Part shown: positions 31,651-39,008 of the stretch, one piece after another
Layout: the number at the start of each line of letters is the position of its first letter
Numbering within the stretch: the stretch's first letter is position 1
Source of the DNA: Desulfosporosinus sp.
GTDB taxonomy: Bacteria; Bacillota; Desulfitobacteriia; Desulfitobacteriales; Desulfitobacteriaceae
NCBI GenBank assembly: GCA_031292095.1
Contig: JARLHU010000021.1
Location: 1-39,008, forward strand
Reading direction: 5' to 3'
DNA: 39,008 nucleotides
Made by a program: the position numbers and the translations under genes
The notes under the pieces: generated by a model
Databases searched by the model: none
What the model saw: only the letters and a program-made list of their open reading frames with translations
What the model was told of the DNA's origin: nothing

Positions 31651-32538
31651 ATGGCTATAAAAAAGCTTGTGCGCTTTGACTGGGCTATGAAATATATACT
31701 ACGTAACAAAGCTAATTTTGATGTACTAGAAGCGTTTGTTTCTAACCTATTAAAAGAAACAATCGTGATAGAAAATATTTTAGAAAGCGAAAGTAACAGG
31801 GAAGCTGAAAATAGGAAATTTAACCGGGTCGACTTGAAGTGCAAAGATTCCCAAGGGAAACAAATCATCATTGAAATTCAAAATCAACGTGAGGCAGATT
31901 ACCTTCAACGATTGCTTTGGGGTACGTCAAAAGCAGTTGTGGAAGGTTTGGAGCTGGGGAAGGGCTACAACGAAGTAGTGAAAGTTATATCAATCAGTAT
32001 AATGTACCATACCATGCGGGTGGATGAGAAAGAGAACGCCGATTTTATCTATTACGGTACAACAGAGCTAATTGGAATACATACGAAGAAACCGCTGATT
32101 CTTCACGAATCTAAAGCGAAACAAAAAGAAACGTCGGTGGTTACTAGTAAAAATGTCTTCCCGGAATACTATATGATTTATGTGGAAAAGTTTGAAGATA
32201 TGATTAATGAGGCTATCGATGAATGGGTGTATTTCTTTAAGCATGGCGCAATACGTGAGGACTTCAAGTCACCAGGAATCTTGCTGGCAGCTAAAAAACT
32301 GGATTATCTAATGATGAGCGAGGAAGAAAAACGGGGATATGACGACTATCTTGCCTACCTTGGTCAGGAGATGGGGATATTGGATACTGCTAGAGAAGAA
32401 GGCAGAGAAGAGGGCAGAGAAGAAGGCAGAGTAATAACGGCCAAGACGGCCTTGCAGAAAGGGTTAGCTGTCGAACTCGTCGTTGAAATAACAGGACTTA
32501 CCCTAGAAGAGATTTTAAAATTGCAAAGCGATATTTAA
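31651..32538 (+). CDS. Rpn-family PD-(D/E)XK nuclease / putative transposase
   Basis: 295 residues. An opening typical of the family (VRFDWAMKYILRNKANFDVL) is followed by the nuclease core RVDLKCKDSQGKQIIIEIQ, giving the D...ExQ catalytic triad, then YLQRLLWGTSK. The C-terminal part has three EEGR repeats (REEGREEGREEGR) and a final helical segment (GLTLEEILKLQ). Rpn proteins are DNA endonucleases that promote RecA-independent recombination and are often annotated as transposases. The ATG at 31651 has GAGGGGA upstream. It is flanked by queG and a diverged partial queG copy, consistent with insertion or rearrangement. A terminator lies at 32654. Confidence 0.9.
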   Translation: MAIKKLVRFDWAMKYILRNKANFDVLEAFVSNLLKETIVIENILESESNREAENRKFNRVDLKCKDSQGKQIIIEIQNQREADYLQRLLWGTSKAVVEGLELGKGYNEVVKVISISIMYHTMRVDEKENADFIYYGTTELIGIHTKKPLILHESKAKQKETSVVTSKNVFPEYYMIYVEKFEDMINEAIDEWVYFFKHGAIREDFKSPGILLAAKKLDYLMMSEEEKRGYDDYLAYLGQEMGILDTAREEGREEGREEGRVITAKTALQKGLAVELVVEITGLTLEEILKLQSDI

Positions 32539-32561
32539 GTATTCAAGAGGGTTTCTTATAA

Positions 32562-32627
32562 TAACAGCAGCTGGATGGCGCGGTAAAGCTATTCTGCAGA
32601 GAAATGCCTTGATAGCCTTACGAAATG
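32562..32627 (+). repeat. Diverged copy of a queG 3' segment
   Basis: 66 nt matching 31224-31289 within queG with about 5 mismatches and no gap, starting TAACAGCAGCTGGATGGCGC in both. No reading frame is maintained around it. It lies just beyond the Rpn gene, 1338 bp from the parent. Confidence 0.9.
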
Positions 32628-32653
32628 AAAATAACTCCTCAATGAAAGGAAAG

Positions 32654-32678
32654 TGTCATACTAATGGCATTTTTTTTT
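32654..32678 (+). terminator. Intrinsic terminator
   Basis: TGTCAT-ACTA-ATGGCA stem-loop followed by nine Ts. It would end the Rpn transcript. Confidence 0.75.
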
Positions 32679-32827
32679 GTTATCATCTTAATTAGCGGGA
32701 AAGTATACTGATTAATCTAGGTGCGATTAGGCTTAATCATGCCTCAATGAAGTGATGTGACTGCGGTTCTGGTCGTAACTGAATCTTGGTTATAATTAAT
32801 CCTATCTAGGATAGAGGTGATTATATT

Positions 32828-32992
32828 ATGGATGATGAAAATAAAAAAGTTGAAATCGAAAAAATAAACGTTGATAAAAGCTTTGACGGCAGTGCTTTTG
32901 GTTCAGTGGTAGTTAAATATGGTGCTTATTTGCTGATATTTTTTGGATTATTGTACTTTATTGTAGTTTATATTTTGCCAAGGTTTAAGTAG
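32828..32992 (+). CDS. Small single-span membrane protein
   Basis: 54 residues, not recognised. A charged N-terminal half (MDDENKKVEIEKINVDKSFD) is followed by one hydrophobic helix (YGAYLLIFFGLLYFIVVYIL) and a basic end (PRFK), so the C-terminus is probably membrane-embedded. The ATG follows GAGGTGAT at good spacing, and a TATAAT at 32791-32796 and a small dyad (CTATC-TAG-GATAG) lie upstream. It is 45 bp ahead of the CsbD-like gene and probably co-expressed with it. Codons read as protein (charged half, clean helix, stop), which supports it as real. Confidence 0.7.
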   Translation: MDDENKKVEIEKINVDKSFDGSAFGSVVVKYGAYLLIFFGLLYFIVVYILPRFK

Positions 32993-33037
32993 TGCCTACA
33001 CTAAAAGTAATTTTATAGAATTAAATGGAGGTACAAA

Positions 33038-33262
33038 ATGACAGATTTAAAAAATACATTTAAAAATGCCAAAGATAAAGTTATAGGAAAAACTAAGGAA
33101 ACTGTGGGAAAGATTACCGGTAATGAAGAGTCGGAACTTAAAGGAAAGCTTCAATCCAAAAAGGCGGAGTTAAAGGAGAAGTTTGACGAGAGTAAGGAGA
33201 AGCTTGCAAAAAAGATCAATGATAAGTTGGATGAAAAGGAAGAGGAAAAAGAAAATAAGTAA
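33038..33262 (+). CDS. CsbD-like stress protein
   Basis: 74 residues, almost entirely Lys/Glu-rich amphipathic helix. The opening FKNAKDKVIGKTKETVGKIT followed by GNEESELKGKLQSKKAE matches the CsbD pattern (KGKxKExxGKxxGxxxxxxxGK). CsbD proteins are abundant small soluble proteins of general stress responses with no known biochemical activity. The ATG follows GGAGG. It shares a strong bidirectional terminator with the convergent aminotransferase gene. Confidence 0.8.
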   Translation: MTDLKNTFKNAKDKVIGKTKETVGKITGNEESELKGKLQSKKAELKEKFDESKEKLAKKINDKLDEKEEEKENK

Positions 33263-33272
33263 TAGTTTTTAG

Positions 33273-33324
33273 CAATAATAAAGAAGGCTCAACAGTAAAA
33301 TCTGTTGAGCCTTCTTTATTATTG
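33273..33324. terminator. Bidirectional terminator
   Basis: Perfect 23-bp arms (33273-33295 and 33302-33324; core GAAGGCTCAACAG / CTGTTGAGCCTTC) with a 6-nt loop and A/T-rich ends on both sides. It serves csbD-like (+) and the aminotransferase gene (-). Confidence 0.9.
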
Positions 33325-33386
33325 CTCGGCAGCTTTTTTGGATATCTGCCTTCCCTAAAAATCTGAAGACGATGATTGTTTAAAGT

Positions 33387-34550
33387 TTAACTAATTCTGG
33401 GCTGAACAAAGCGTGCGATTCGCTTGAGGGCTTCCTGAAGTTGTTCCGTGGAATAAGCATAAGAACAGCGAATATGTCCTTCGCCGGAAGGCCCAAAAGC
33501 GGTCCCGGGAACGACAGCAACTTTTTCTTCTTTTAAGAGTTCCTCGGCAAACTCTTCAGAGGTTAAGTTCGTCTTGGTGATTTCGGGAAAAACGTAAAAA
33601 GCGCCTAAGGGTTCGAAACAGTCAAGGCCCATTTGTCGAAAGCCGTGCACCATAAGGCGCCGTCGACGATCATAGGCAGCGACCATCTCGTCTCTAGCCT
33701 CTGAGGCAGACCGTAACGCTTCTAAAGCTGCGAATTGTCCCATGATGGGGGCGCAGAGCATAGTATATTGATGAATTTTTGTCAGTCCGGCGATGAGATC
33801 TTTATGCCCGGCAACGTACCCGATTCTCCAGCCGGTCATAGCGTAGGACTTGGAAAAGCCACTGACAAAGAGAGTACGGTCGTGCATGCCTGGTAGGCTA
33901 GCGATAGAGACATGGGTTCCGTCGTAGGTGAGATCAGAATAAATATCATCGGCAAGAACGAGAAGATCGTATTTGATCGCAAAATCGGCGATGGGAATAA
34001 GATCCTCTCGTGTCATGATCGCCCCGGTCGGGTTGTTCGGGTAGGAGAGAACTAGGAGTTTAGCTTTAGGTGTATACGCTTGAATTAAGTCTTCTACGCG
34101 TAAACGAAAGTCGTCTTTGGCATGGGTCTGAATGTATTGAACAGTTGCTCCAGCCAAAGTTGCGCAAGGTCCGTAGGACACGTAGGAGGGATTGGGAACT
34201 AAGACAACATCCCCTGGATTGAGCACGGCTCGCATCACAAGGTCAACGGCTTCGCTTGCTCCGGCGGTAATCAAAATCTCGTCAAGCGGCTTGTAGGTAA
34301 GGCCTAAAGTTTTAGATAAATGATGCGCAAGTTCATCCCGCAGCTCAAAGAGTCCAGCATTACTGGTATACATGGTTTGTCCTTGTTCTAAAGAAAAGAT
34401 GCCACTTTCGCGCACGGTCCATGGCGTGACAAAGTCGGGTTCTCCGACCCCTAAAGATATGACGTCTTTCATGGTTGCGACTAGATCGAAAAACTTGCGG
34501 ATCCCTGAGGGGGGAAGACTTTCAACATGGGTGGCAAGATAACGATTCAT
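33387..34550 (-). CDS. Class I/II aminotransferase (AlaT/PatA-like)
   Basis: PLP-dependent aminotransferase of fold type I, 387 residues. Visible features: ISLGVGEPDFVTPW near the N-terminus, TAGASEAVDLVMRAV, YPNNPTGA, LADDIYSDLTYDG, the PLP-lysine motif SGFSKSYAMTGWRIGY, and the C-terminal RCSYAYS arginine region. Its start overlaps the stop of the AsnC/Lrp gene by 4 nt (ATGA), so the two are translationally coupled. The same pairing is known in Bacillus subtilis as alaR-alaT (yugG-yugH), where the enzyme is an alanine transaminase. Substrate choice here is inferred from that context; aspartate or aromatic substrates remain possible. Confidence 0.92.
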   Translation of the reverse strand: MNRYLATHVESLPPSGIRKFFDLVATMKDVISLGVGEPDFVTPWTVRESGIFSLEQGQTMYTSNAGLFELRDELAHHLSKTLGLTYKPLDEILITAGASEAVDLVMRAVLNPGDVVLVPNPSYVSYGPCATLAGATVQYIQTHAKDDFRLRVEDLIQAYTPKAKLLVLSYPNNPTGAIMTREDLIPIADFAIKYDLLVLADDIYSDLTYDGTHVSIASLPGMHDRTLFVSGFSKSYAMTGWRIGYVAGHKDLIAGLTKIHQYTMLCAPIMGQFAALEALRSASEARDEMVAAYDRRRRLMVHGFRQMGLDCFEPLGAFYVFPEITKTNLTSEEFAEELLKEEKVAVVPGTAFGPSGEGHIRCSYAYSTEQLQEALKRIARFVQPRIS

Positions 34551-35044
34551 GGCGACACCACGAGACGTTGCAGCGTCTCTTCCTCTCCCATAAGCTCGAC
34601 CCCGTCTTGCTTATAGCGGCGTAATACAAAGTGAGTCGCTGTGCTCTGGACATGTTCAAGCGGAGCTAATTTTTCGGCGACAAACAGTGCGACATCTTGC
34701 ATGGTTTTACCTTCGATGAGCAGAGCTAGGTCATACCCCCCTGACATCAGAAACAGTGATTTTATTTCAGGATATTTTTGTAAGCGTTTGGCTATTTTGT
34801 CAAAACCATAACCCCGCTGTGGTAAGACTCTAACTTCAATCAGGGCGGAAACTGCTACATCACCGGTTCGGTCCCAGTTGATCAGCGGCCGATAGTCAAC
34901 GATCACTTTTTCCTTTTCCCAAGCGATAATCCGCTGGGTGATGTATTCAGGCATCAATCCGGTTTGAATGGAAAGCGCCTCAGGTGTTAAACGGCAATCT
35001 TCCTCGATAAGCTTGAGTAGTTTACGATCCTCTTCAGTGAGCAT
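34547..35044 (-). CDS. Lrp/AsnC-family regulator (AlaR-like)
   Basis: 165 residues: an N-terminal winged helix (LTEEDRKLLKLIEEDCRLTP, then ITQRIIAWEKEKVI) and a C-terminal RAM ligand-binding domain (VSALIEVRVLPQRGYGFDKI, LFLMSGGYDLALLIEG). It should bind DNA as a multimer and respond to an amino acid. The ATG at 35044 has GAGGTG upstream. It overlaps the aminotransferase start and so probably senses that enzyme's substrate or product, for example alanine. Confidence 0.92.
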   Translation of the reverse strand: MLTEEDRKLLKLIEEDCRLTPEALSIQTGLMPEYITQRIIAWEKEKVIVDYRPLINWDRTGDVAVSALIEVRVLPQRGYGFDKIAKRLQKYPEIKSLFLMSGGYDLALLIEGKTMQDVALFVAEKLAPLEHVQSTATHFVLRRYKQDGVELMGEEETLQRLVVSP

Positions 35045-35082
35045 TAATACACCTCTTTTCTCTAAATCCCAAATATAAAATC

Positions 35083-35112
35083 ATCATAACATGCTTCTAT
35101 ATAACAGAACAA
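35083..35112 (-). promoter_or_regulatory. Promoter of the AsnC-aminotransferase operon
   Basis: On the minus strand, TTGTTC (35107-35112), an 18-bp spacer and TATGAT (35083-35088), 38 bp before the start codon. It lies in the 78-bp gap after the aconitase stop. Confidence 0.5.
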
Positions 35113-35122
35113 GCTTTTGAGA

Positions 35123-37048
35123 TCAAGCATCAACAGAATATTTGGTCGAATTCAGAAGTCCCCCTGCTAGCAGTATCTTGGCTTGACGTTCAGAGAGATC
35201 GTGTCTGACTAAAATCGGGTTTGGGTCGTTAGAGAGAGTAAGAACAAAAGAGCCAGGAGTTTGAATGGCTTGATGCACGTTCGAAAGGTGTAGAATCATG
35301 CCTGGCTTGAGGCGGCCATGGTCTTCCTCATTGACAAAGGTGAGTGGTAAAATGCCAAAGTTAATCAGGTTAGCTCGGTGGATGCGCGCAAAACTTTGAG
35401 CCAAAACTACACGCAGGCCTAAATACATGGGAGCTAAGGCGGCGTGTTCACGGCTTGAGCCTTGACCGTAATTGTGGCCGGCGACAATGAGGCTTTGCTT
35501 TAAGTCCTTGGCCTTGGCAGCAAACTGAGCATCAATTTTGTGAAAGGTATATTCGGAAATCGCTGGGATGTTCGAACGGAGGGGGAGAATTTTGGATCCG
35601 GCGGGCATGATGTCATCTGTGGTCACATTGTCCCCAAGCTTTAAAATGATAGGTAAGTCGAGCGTGTCATTCAGCGCTGGGGCCAGGGGGAGCGGTCGAA
35701 TGTTGGGACCGCGTCGAATCGGGGTAGTAGGATCGCCAGGTGGTAAAATCATGCTGTCATCGATTCTAAATCGCTCGGGAAAATCAACGAGGGGTGGAAG
35801 TCCCAATGTGCGGGGATCCGTTAAGAACCCAGTCAACGCGCAGGCTGCCGCGACTTCTGGGCTGGCCAGAAAGACTGAGGCATCTTGCGTACCGCTTCGG
35901 CCTTTGAAATTGCGGTTAAAGGTCCGGACTGAGACGGCTTGAGACACCGGAGATTGGCCCATACCAATACAGGGACCGCAGGTTGATTCGAGCAAGCGTG
36001 CCCCGCTGTCGAGAAGATCTGTCAAGGCGCCATTGCTGGCGAGCATGCTTAAAACTTGACGTGACCCGGGTGAAATCACTAAGCTGACATCCGGATGTAC
36101 GTGTTTTCCTTTCAGGATCTGACTCACACGCATCAAGTCTTGATAGGAGGAGTTCGTGCAACTGCCAATGGCAACCTGATTGACGACTTGGTTTACGTGA
36201 TCACTTACAGGAACAACATTGTCTGGACTATGGGGCTGGGCAACCATTGGAACAAGCAAGGAAAGATCAATGGCCAGTTCTTCGTCATAGGTTGCATCTT
36301 CATCGGCAGTGAGGGAAATCCAGTCCTGTGCTCGTCCTTGTGCTTCTAAGAAGCGGAGTGTTTGTTCGTCACTGGGAAATATTGAAGAAGACGCCCCTAA
36401 TTCTGCGCCCATATTGGTGATGGTAGACCGCTCTGGGACCGTAAGGGTTTTCACGCCTGGTCCGGCATACTCAATTATTTTTCCGACTCCCCCTTTGACC
36501 GTGAGGATACGAAGAACTTCTAAAATGATATCTTTGGCGGAAACCCAGTCGGTAAGTTGCCCGGTAAGCCAGACGCGCAGGACTTTGGGATTAGGAAGAT
36601 AAAAAGGCCCTCTACCCATGGCCACGGCCACATCAAGGCCCCCTGCACCCATGGCGAGCATGCCCATTCCGCCGGCAGTGGGGGTATGACTATCTGATCC
36701 GAGCAGAGTTTTTCCGGGTTTGGCGAAGCGTTCAAGATGGACTTGATGACAAATTCCGTTGCCCGGACGGGAAAAATACACCCCAAACCGGGCGGCAGCA
36801 CTCTGCAGAAAGGCGTGGTCGTCCGCATTTTCAAACCCTGTTTGAAGAGTATTGTGATCTATATAACTCACCGAGCATTCGGTTTGAACTCTAGAAAGGT
36901 TCATGGCTTCAAATTGCAAAAACGCCATGGTTCCTGTGGCATCCTGGGTTAACGTCTGATCAATACGAAGAGCGATTTCGTTTCCTTCTTCTAAGTCACC
37001 GGTAACTAGGTGGGATTTAAGTATTTTCTGAGTTAGGCTTTGCCCCAT
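35123..37048 (-). CDS. Aconitate hydratase (clostridial ~640-residue type)
   Basis: Interconverts citrate and isocitrate in the TCA route toward glutamate. 641 residues: VTGDLEEGNEIALRIDQTLT at the N-terminus, GSDSHTPTAGGMGMLAMGAG, the [4Fe-4S] ligands in GSCTNSSYQD and STCGPCIGMGQ, FNRNFKGRSG, and the C-terminal swivel domain with DNVTTDDIMPAG and YGQGSSREHAAL. This short, one-chain form is closer to homoaconitase/isopropylmalate isomerase than to the 900-residue AcnA. The ATG at 37048 follows AAAGGAGG on the minus strand; the 18-codon longer frame has no ribosome site. No leu or lys genes adjoin it, which favours aconitase. Confidence 0.93.
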   Translation of the reverse strand: MGQSLTQKILKSHLVTGDLEEGNEIALRIDQTLTQDATGTMAFLQFEAMNLSRVQTECSVSYIDHNTLQTGFENADDHAFLQSAAARFGVYFSRPGNGICHQVHLERFAKPGKTLLGSDSHTPTAGGMGMLAMGAGGLDVAVAMGRGPFYLPNPKVLRVWLTGQLTDWVSAKDIILEVLRILTVKGGVGKIIEYAGPGVKTLTVPERSTITNMGAELGASSSIFPSDEQTLRFLEAQGRAQDWISLTADEDATYDEELAIDLSLLVPMVAQPHSPDNVVPVSDHVNQVVNQVAIGSCTNSSYQDLMRVSQILKGKHVHPDVSLVISPGSRQVLSMLASNGALTDLLDSGARLLESTCGPCIGMGQSPVSQAVSVRTFNRNFKGRSGTQDASVFLASPEVAAACALTGFLTDPRTLGLPPLVDFPERFRIDDSMILPPGDPTTPIRRGPNIRPLPLAPALNDTLDLPIILKLGDNVTTDDIMPAGSKILPLRSNIPAISEYTFHKIDAQFAAKAKDLKQSLIVAGHNYGQGSSREHAALAPMYLGLRVVLAQSFARIHRANLINFGILPLTFVNEEDHGRLKPGMILHLSNVHQAIQTPGSFVLTLSNDPNPILVRHDLSERQAKILLAGGLLNSTKYSVDA

Positions 37049-37147
37049 GATAATTCCTCCTTTGATATTGATCTTAACATTACCAAAAACAAGAGGGAAC
37101 ATCTAGGGTTTTACGGAAAGTATACAGAATATCTTTATAATATTAGT

Positions 37148-37175
37148 TGTCGAGGGCATTCATGAATGCCCCCGA
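37148..37175. repeat. 28-bp near-perfect palindrome
   Basis: The arms GTCGAGGGCATTC and GAATGCCCCCGAC around AT, with one mismatched pair, lie between the divergent aconitase and zinc-ribbon genes, 100 bp from the aconitase start. It has no T-run; it could be an operator or a small palindromic repeat. Confidence 0.5.
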
Positions 37176-37237
37176 CAGGAGACGCAGTCAAAGTTTTGCT
37201 TAGAATTGGGGAAAATATCAGGATTTAATATAATAAG

Positions 37238-37266
37238 TTGGGTTTGCCATAATTTCAGGTTATAAT
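37238..37266 (+). promoter_or_regulatory. Promoter of the zinc ribbon-trmL genes
   Basis: TTGGGT (37238-37243), a 17-bp spacer and TATAAT (37261-37266). A second TATAAT at 37269-37274 pairs less well with TTGCCA (19-bp spacer). Confidence 0.5.
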
Positions 37267-37311
37267 AGTATAATAGTTGAGTCTAACTGGGAGAACTAGG
37301 AGGTATCATTA

Positions 37312-37527
37312 ATGCCTATGTACGAATTTGGCTGCCCAAACTGTGGTACGGTTACAACTGAATTGTGTCGAATGGGGGAAAATGGTGAGTTGCTAACGTG
37401 TGTCGATTGTGGGCATGCGGGGCTGATGAAACAAATTTCTGGGTTTGCTAGTTTTGGCCTTACAGGAGGAACCGGGGGTGGAAGTTGCTCGCCGGGATGT
37501 AGAGGGAACTGTACAGGGTGTCATTGA
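37312..37527 (+). CDS. FmdB-type zinc-ribbon protein
   Basis: 71 residues: MPMYEFGCPNCGTVTTELCR, with a second pair in LTCVDCGHAG, giving the CxxC-CxxC zinc ribbon of FmdB-family regulatory proteins. A Gly/Ser-rich linker leads to a Cys-rich end (CSPGCRGNCTGCH) that is common in anaerobe homologues. The ATG follows AGGAGG. Family function is poorly known, with proposed transcriptional or metal roles. TrmL starts 17 nt downstream, so they are co-transcribed. Confidence 0.88.
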   Translation: MPMYEFGCPNCGTVTTELCRMGENGELLTCVDCGHAGLMKQISGFASFGLTGGTGGGSCSPGCRGNCTGCH

Positions 37528-37543
37528 AAGGAGAACCATAGAC

Positions 37544-38014
37544 TTGAACAAGAGACTCAATATTGTCTTAGTTGAGCCGGAGATTCCACCGAACACGGGG
37601 AATGTAGCTCGGCTTTGTGCTGCGACCGGAGCAACACTTCACTTGGTAAAACCGTTAGGATTTAGTATTGATGACAAGCAACTAAAACGTGCCGGTTTAG
37701 ATTACTGGCACCTTATTGATATAGTTATCTATGAAAATTTCGAAGAGTTTGAAGAGAAAAATCCAGAAGGGCCCCGTTACCTTGCGTCTACTAAAGGTGG
37801 ACGTACTCACACCGACATAATGTATAAGCCTGGAGGGTACCTGCTGTTCGGAAAGGAAACCAAAGGTTTAGCAACTGAAATTTTAGCGCGTTATCCGGAT
37901 ACGACCTTTCGGTTGCCGATGCGTGCAGAGGCCCGTTCCTTAAATTTATCGAATTCTGTGGCTGTTGTTGTTTACGAAGCCTTGCGACAATGGGGTTTCC
38001 CAGGTCTTGTCTAG
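37544..38014 (+). CDS. trmL: tRNA (cytidine/uridine-34-2'-O)-methyltransferase
   Basis: SPOUT-class methyltransferase using S-adenosylmethionine to methylate the 2'-O of the wobble nucleotide in leucine tRNAs. 156 residues: NIVLVEPEIPPNTGNVARLC at the N-terminus, LHLVKPLGF, and the knot motifs YLLFGKETKGL and RLPMRAEARSLNLSNSVAVV. The start is TTG at 37544, 10 nt after AAAGGAG; the longer frame from 37445 overlaps the zinc-ribbon gene and lacks a site. Typical length for the family. Confidence 0.95.
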   Translation: MNKRLNIVLVEPEIPPNTGNVARLCAATGATLHLVKPLGFSIDDKQLKRAGLDYWHLIDIVIYENFEEFEEKNPEGPRYLASTKGGRTHTDIMYKPGGYLLFGKETKGLATEILARYPDTTFRLPMRAEARSLNLSNSVAVVVYEALRQWGFPGLV

Positions 38015-38029
38015 AAAGGAGCAAAGAAA

Positions 38030-38095
38030 ATGATGCCCAAAGTAAATAATATAGGGGACATGCGTGATGCGGGGACGGTGGAGGAACAATCATGA
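38030..38095 (+). CDS. 21-codon micro-ORF coupled to the tagO/wecA-type gene
   Basis: ATG at 38030 follows AAAGGAG by 8 nt, a strong site. The frame (starting MMPKVNNIGDM) ends in a TGA that overlaps the next ATG as ATGA (38092-38095). This spacing suggests a leader peptide or translational coupling. No homologue is recognised, and it could be fortuitous. Confidence 0.4.
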   Translation: MMPKVNNIGDMRDAGTVEEQS

Positions 38096-39008
38096 CGTAT
38101 GCGTTAACCTTTCTTATTGCCTTGGTGATTGCGGTAATTGCTACGCCGATTTCTATGAAATTAGCGAAACAATGGGGGGCGATTGCTTATCCGGGTGGAA
38201 GGCATGTTCACAGTCGGCCGATTCCCCGTCTGGGTGGAATAGCCTTATATGCTGCTTTTTGGCTAGCAACTTTGGCCATCCAATTATGGGATAAATCTTA
38301 TGCGATGGATGCCTTTTCTCTCGTACAAATATGGGGGTTATTCATCGGAAGCACCATCATTTTGGCGGTTGGAATCTGGGATGACATCCGTGAAATTCGT
38401 CCCCTGGTTAAGCTGTTTTGGCAAATTACGGCGGCATCAGTATTGCTCTTTTTTCATTTTTCCATGGATGTGATCTCCTTACCATTCAACAGATCGCTCG
38501 ATTTCGGGGCACTTGGTTTAAGTGCAATTGGTCTTATCTTGATGCTGTTTTGGGTTGTTAGTTTGGTGAACACAGTCAATATTTCAGATGGATTGGATGG
38601 GCTAGCAGCCGGAATTTGTTTTATGGTGGCTCTTTTGCTGTTTTGGTCAGCGTATGGGATTAATCAAGTCCCGGCGGCCCATCTTACGTTGGCCTTGGCC
38701 GGAGCGCTCCTTGGCTTCCTAGTTTTTAATTTCCCACCGGCGCGTGTTTTCATGGGTGATTCAGGGAGCATGTTCCTCGGCTACATTATCGGAGGACTTT
38801 CCATTATGGGTCTGCTTAAAACGGCGACGATCCTGGGCCTGGTTTTTCCGCTCCTTGTTATGGGCATGCCGGTGACAGACCTGACTTTTGCCATTATTCG
38901 TCGCAAGCTACGCGGACAATCCATGGCGACAGCTGACCGAGGGCACCTGCACCATCGTTTACTTGATGCTGGCTTGACCCAACGGCAGGCGGTGCTTTCA
39001 ATGTATGG
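38092..39008 (+). CDS. Undecaprenyl-phosphate sugar-1-phosphate transferase (TagO/WecA/MraY superfamily), 3' end off window
   Basis: Transfers GlcNAc-1-phosphate (or similar) from UDP-sugar to undecaprenyl phosphate, starting teichoic-acid or other glycan assembly at the inner face of the membrane. 305 codons are visible, with no stop before the window end. Features: TM1 (TFLIALVIAVIATPISMKLA), HVHSRPIPRLGGIA, WDDIREIRPLVKL, the catalytic VNTVNISDGLDGLAAG, RVFMGDSGSMFLGY, and the late TADRGHLHHRLLDAG. These residues match TagO/WecA rather than MraY. The ATG lies within GTGGAGGAACAATCATGA. Confidence 0.92.
   Translation, partial: MTYALTFLIALVIAVIATPISMKLAKQWGAIAYPGGRHVHSRPIPRLGGIALYAAFWLATLAIQLWDKSYAMDAFSLVQIWGLFIGSTIILAVGIWDDIREIRPLVKLFWQITAASVLLFFHFSMDVISLPFNRSLDFGALGLSAIGLILMLFWVVSLVNTVNISDGLDGLAAGICFMVALLLFWSAYGINQVPAAHLTLALAGALLGFLVFNFPPARVFMGDSGSMFLGYIIGGLSIMGLLKTATILGLVFPLLVMGMPVTDLTFAIIRRKLRGQSMATADRGHLHHRLLDAGLTQRQAVLSMY

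Noticed and set aside
1..39008. CRISPR arrays, tRNA or rRNA genes, plasmid or phage modules
   Set aside because: No regular repeat-spacer pattern, cloverleaf or rRNA-like stretch, integrase or replication gene was seen by eye.

Overview
The window looks like chromosome from a low-GC, strictly anaerobic Firmicute of the Desulfosporosinus/Desulfitobacterium type (Peptococcaceae sensu lato). This is inferred from clostridial Shine-Dalgarno sites (AGGAGG), frequent TTG/GTG starts, reverse rubrerythrin, a rubredoxin-flavin reductase, a ~640-residue clostridial aconitase and a standalone RibB. No rRNA, tRNA, CRISPR array or intact insertion sequence was seen.

Layout. (1) 1-2154: a DAHP synthase gene, then reverse rubrerythrin behind a near-consensus PerR box, then a 157-bp intergenic palindrome. 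(2) 2272-5527: a yybP-ykoY manganese riboswitch with terminator, an intact P2-type ATPase under its control, and a 3'-end remnant of what looks like an MntP/YtaF-type (DUF204) gene. (3) 5581-17593: the accessory core, a cluster of membrane-metal genes. It holds a 1576-residue fusion of an HMA_2-like domain, a P1B-type ATPase that has lost its catalytic motifs, and an intact P2-type ATPase. It also holds a second, separate P1B-like ATPase with degenerate motifs, three short MFK-starting membrane proteins (DUF5132-like), two glycine-zipper proteins, three proteins I do not recognise, a small HTH protein and a PHP-domain hydrolase. One unknown gene lies behind four Pho-box-like hexamers at exact 11-bp spacing. 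(4) 17731-24901: FMN riboswitch-ribB, mscL, ywbE, an RluD-type pseudouridine synthase, an M29 aminopeptidase, a lipid kinase, a CCA-adding enzyme and a rubredoxin-flavin reductase. (5) 25061-30230: a lipoprotein adaptor and an RND pump behind a perfect operator-like dyad. (6) 30372-32678: queG broken by a frameshift, an Rpn-type nuclease/transposase gene, and beyond it a diverged copy of part of queG. (7) 32828-39008: a small membrane protein, a CsbD-like protein, an AlaR-AlaT-like pair, aconitase, an FmdB-type zinc ribbon, TrmL, and a tagO/wecA-type gene cut by the window end and preceded by a coupled micro-ORF.

How it fits together. Region 3 is the candidate undescribed system. HMA_2 domains, DUF5132-like small membrane proteins, glycine-zipper proteins and P-type ATPases together recall ferrosome (fez) iron-storage clusters, whose organelles hold iron and phosphate. 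Here, however, both P1B modules appear catalytically dead and the only intact ATPase core in the cluster is a P2-type module fused to one of them. The Pho-box-like array and a weak Fur/PerR-like box fit an iron/phosphate theme. The function is inference; the domain order, the lost motifs and the DNA repeats are read directly from the sequence.
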